Source: Methanobacteriota archaeon (GTDB lineage: Archaea; Thermoplasmatota; Poseidoniia; Poseidoniales; Poseidoniaceae). Taken from it: a DNA stretch of 43,396 nucleotides. The position numbers and the translations under genes were made by a program. Below the pieces are notes generated by a model that saw nothing but the letters and a program-made list of their open reading frames with translations, had not been told where the DNA came from and ran no database searches. Of the stretch, positions 42,262 through 43,396 are shown one piece after another. The stretch covers positions 13,059 through 56,454 of the forward strand of contig WTIT01000087.1 of NCBI GenBank assembly GCA_011526375.1, in the 5' to 3' direction. Position 1 is the first letter of the stretch. Each line of letters opens with the position of its first letter.

Positions 42262-43396
42262 ATGGAAACGAGAAGCAGAGAAATCAATCTGCTCACCTAT
42301 TTTGTCGTGTTTCTTACCTTTTATCACGTAATTGCAAGATTTGGATTAGCCGTAGATTTACAATGGCATACCGATGTTGGCCGAGATAAATTACTGACTC
42401 CGCCTCATTTGATGATATTCAGTGGTACTATTCCAACGATGATATTCCTTGTTTGTTACATAGTTTGGCATAGTTTTGTCAAAATCAAGCCAAAAAGTGG
42501 CATGCAAGTATGGATATTTAGCGCCCCAATACCGATTTGGATTATCCTTAGCGGCATGATTACATTGATCCTTGGTGGACTTTATGATGACTTGTGGCAC
42601 TCAAGTTATGGCGTTGATACGACAATTATCACTCCGCCACACATTTGGACATTTGCTGGTGGGATGATAGTCGAACTTGCGACAATTATTCTTGCATTAC
42701 AGATTAAGCAGCGTACTCAGTCAAATCATCTGTTGCTAAACATATCGATGTTGTTTACTATGTGGGCCTTAATCTATCATTTGCACCTCGCGTTTGCTAA
42801 CTTTCTCGATCCGAGGGTTTGGGTAATTGAAATAATTGGAATAGAGATTATTTTGCATTTTATCTTCGCTGGCTCAGCATTATTGATCATGTTACCAATT
42901 ATGCGGTCAATTACAGGTGATGAAGGCATAATCTCGTTAGCTGGACTTATGCTTGCATCACAACTTCTATTCATCCTTCTAGTACCAAAATTGGTTGACT
43001 TAATGATGGGTACAGAACACGTATACAGACCAGGCACTCCAAATACCGTTTGGGCTGCACAATGCCTGCCTTGGTTACTATTCTTGGGTGTCATAATAAT
43101 CAAAAAGTACTCTTCGTTTGATAACCCCAGTTCAATGATTTCCTTGGTGATAATTGTTGATGCAGCATGGTTACCTACCTTTATTCAGCACATACCAAGC
43201 GAGGTTGGCGTTGTTAATACAGTAATTTCAGTAATTATATCAGTTGTTATACTGCGATTTATTTGGTTACTTAATCCAAAAATAATAATGGCTATTCAGG
43301 GGTTGTCACAGGATTATTCTAGCAAAGAAAATAGTAAATCGAAATTAGCAAAGTCTCTAGTGACAATTGTTTTGTTTTCCCTTTTGCTACCAAGTG
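42262..43396 (+). CDS. Polytopic membrane protein with duplicated WHxxxGxD..TPPH motif, 3' end missing
   Basis: Missing from the ORF track because it runs off the window. ATG 42262 is 5 nt after the previous stop, with GTGAGA just before it; 378 codons stay open to the end. It has about ten hydrophobic segments. Two matching motifs lie at corresponding places: W35H followed by G40, D42 and TPPH49 (QWHTDVGRDKLLTPPHL), and W112H, G117, D119 and TPPH127 (LWHSSYGVDTTIITPPHI), suggesting an internal duplication with conserved His/Asp that could bind metal or a cofactor. Further histidines (ALIYHLHLAF) sit in later helices. I do not recognise a named family. Its position ties it to the condensing-enzyme pair. 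Confidence 0.75.
   Translation, partial: METRSREINLLTYFVVFLTFYHVIARFGLAVDLQWHTDVGRDKLLTPPHLMIFSGTIPTMIFLVCYIVWHSFVKIKPKSGMQVWIFSAPIPIWIILSGMITLILGGLYDDLWHSSYGVDTTIITPPHIWTFAGGMIVELATIILALQIKQRTQSNHLLLNISMLFTMWALIYHLHLAFANFLDPRVWVIEIIGIEIILHFIFAGSALLIMLPIMRSITGDEGIISLAGLMLASQLLFILLVPKLVDLMMGTEHVYRPGTPNTVWAAQCLPWLLFLGVIIIKKYSSFDNPSSMISLVIIVDAAWLPTFIQHIPSEVGVVNTVISVIISVVILRFIWLLNPKIIMAIQGLSQDYSSKENSKSKLAKSLVTIVLFSLLLPS

Overview
ORGANISM. The window reads as a moderately AT-rich, very compact archaeal chromosome. Evidence for Archaea: an aIF1A–RIO1 gene pair beside a Dim2-type KH protein, an archaeal/eukaryotic-type ribosomal protein uS2, a split-nuoJ complex I operon without nuoEFG, TATA-like boxes about 27 nt before leaderless starts, and GAGGTGA ribosome binding sites inside operons. 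The many giant secreted, membrane-anchored beta-sandwich proteins fit the Marine Group II/III euryarchaea (Poseidoniales and relatives, Thermoplasmatota). That placement is an inference from gene style, not from a marker tree. LAYOUT. (1) 1-867: 3' part of ribonuclease Z. (2) 914-16491: about 15 kb of same-strand surface-protein genes: a PKD protein, a 1553-residue secreted beta-rich protein, a small one-span protein, a subtilisin-like protease, and a NEW3/Ig-like anchored protein. (3) 16672-28556: one long complex I operon, nuoA-B-C-D-H-I-J1-J2-K-L-M-N, joined by short gaps or overlaps and recurrent GGTGA ribosome binding sites. (4) 28617-31020: aIF1A with a long acidic tail, RIO1 kinase and, convergent to them, the Dim2 KH protein. 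(5) 31046-36515: two more surface proteins transcribed divergently and a lipoprotein. (6) 36516-37712: a Cas4/RecB-like Fe-S nuclease carrying four transmembrane segments. (7) 37855-38463: uS2. (8) 38469-39218: a TauE/SafE permease. (9) 39325 to the window end: an operon-like run of an alkylglycerol-monooxygenase-like hydroxylase, a complete KASIII-type condensing enzyme, a short second thiolase-fold protein without the normal nucleophile, and a polytopic membrane protein that runs off the window. HOW IT WORKS TOGETHER. The Nuo operon encodes the quinone-reducing and proton-pumping parts of complex I but no NADH module, so the electron donor is not NADH through NuoEFG as encoded here. NuoH, NuoI, NuoL and NuoA all carry unusual insertions or substitutions. 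The surface genes pair a secreted protease and adhesion-type beta-sandwich proteins with membrane anchors. Three of them end in predicted cytoplasmic zinc ribbons, suggesting a common internal partner. aIF1A, RIO1 and Dim2 form the usual archaeal initiation / small-subunit maturation neighbourhood. The most unusual items are the membrane-embedded Cas4-like nuclease, the hydroxylase/condensing-enzyme cluster, and the remodelled complex I. No CRISPR array, tRNA, rRNA or insertion sequence was seen, and no gene-free stretch exceeds about 200 bases.
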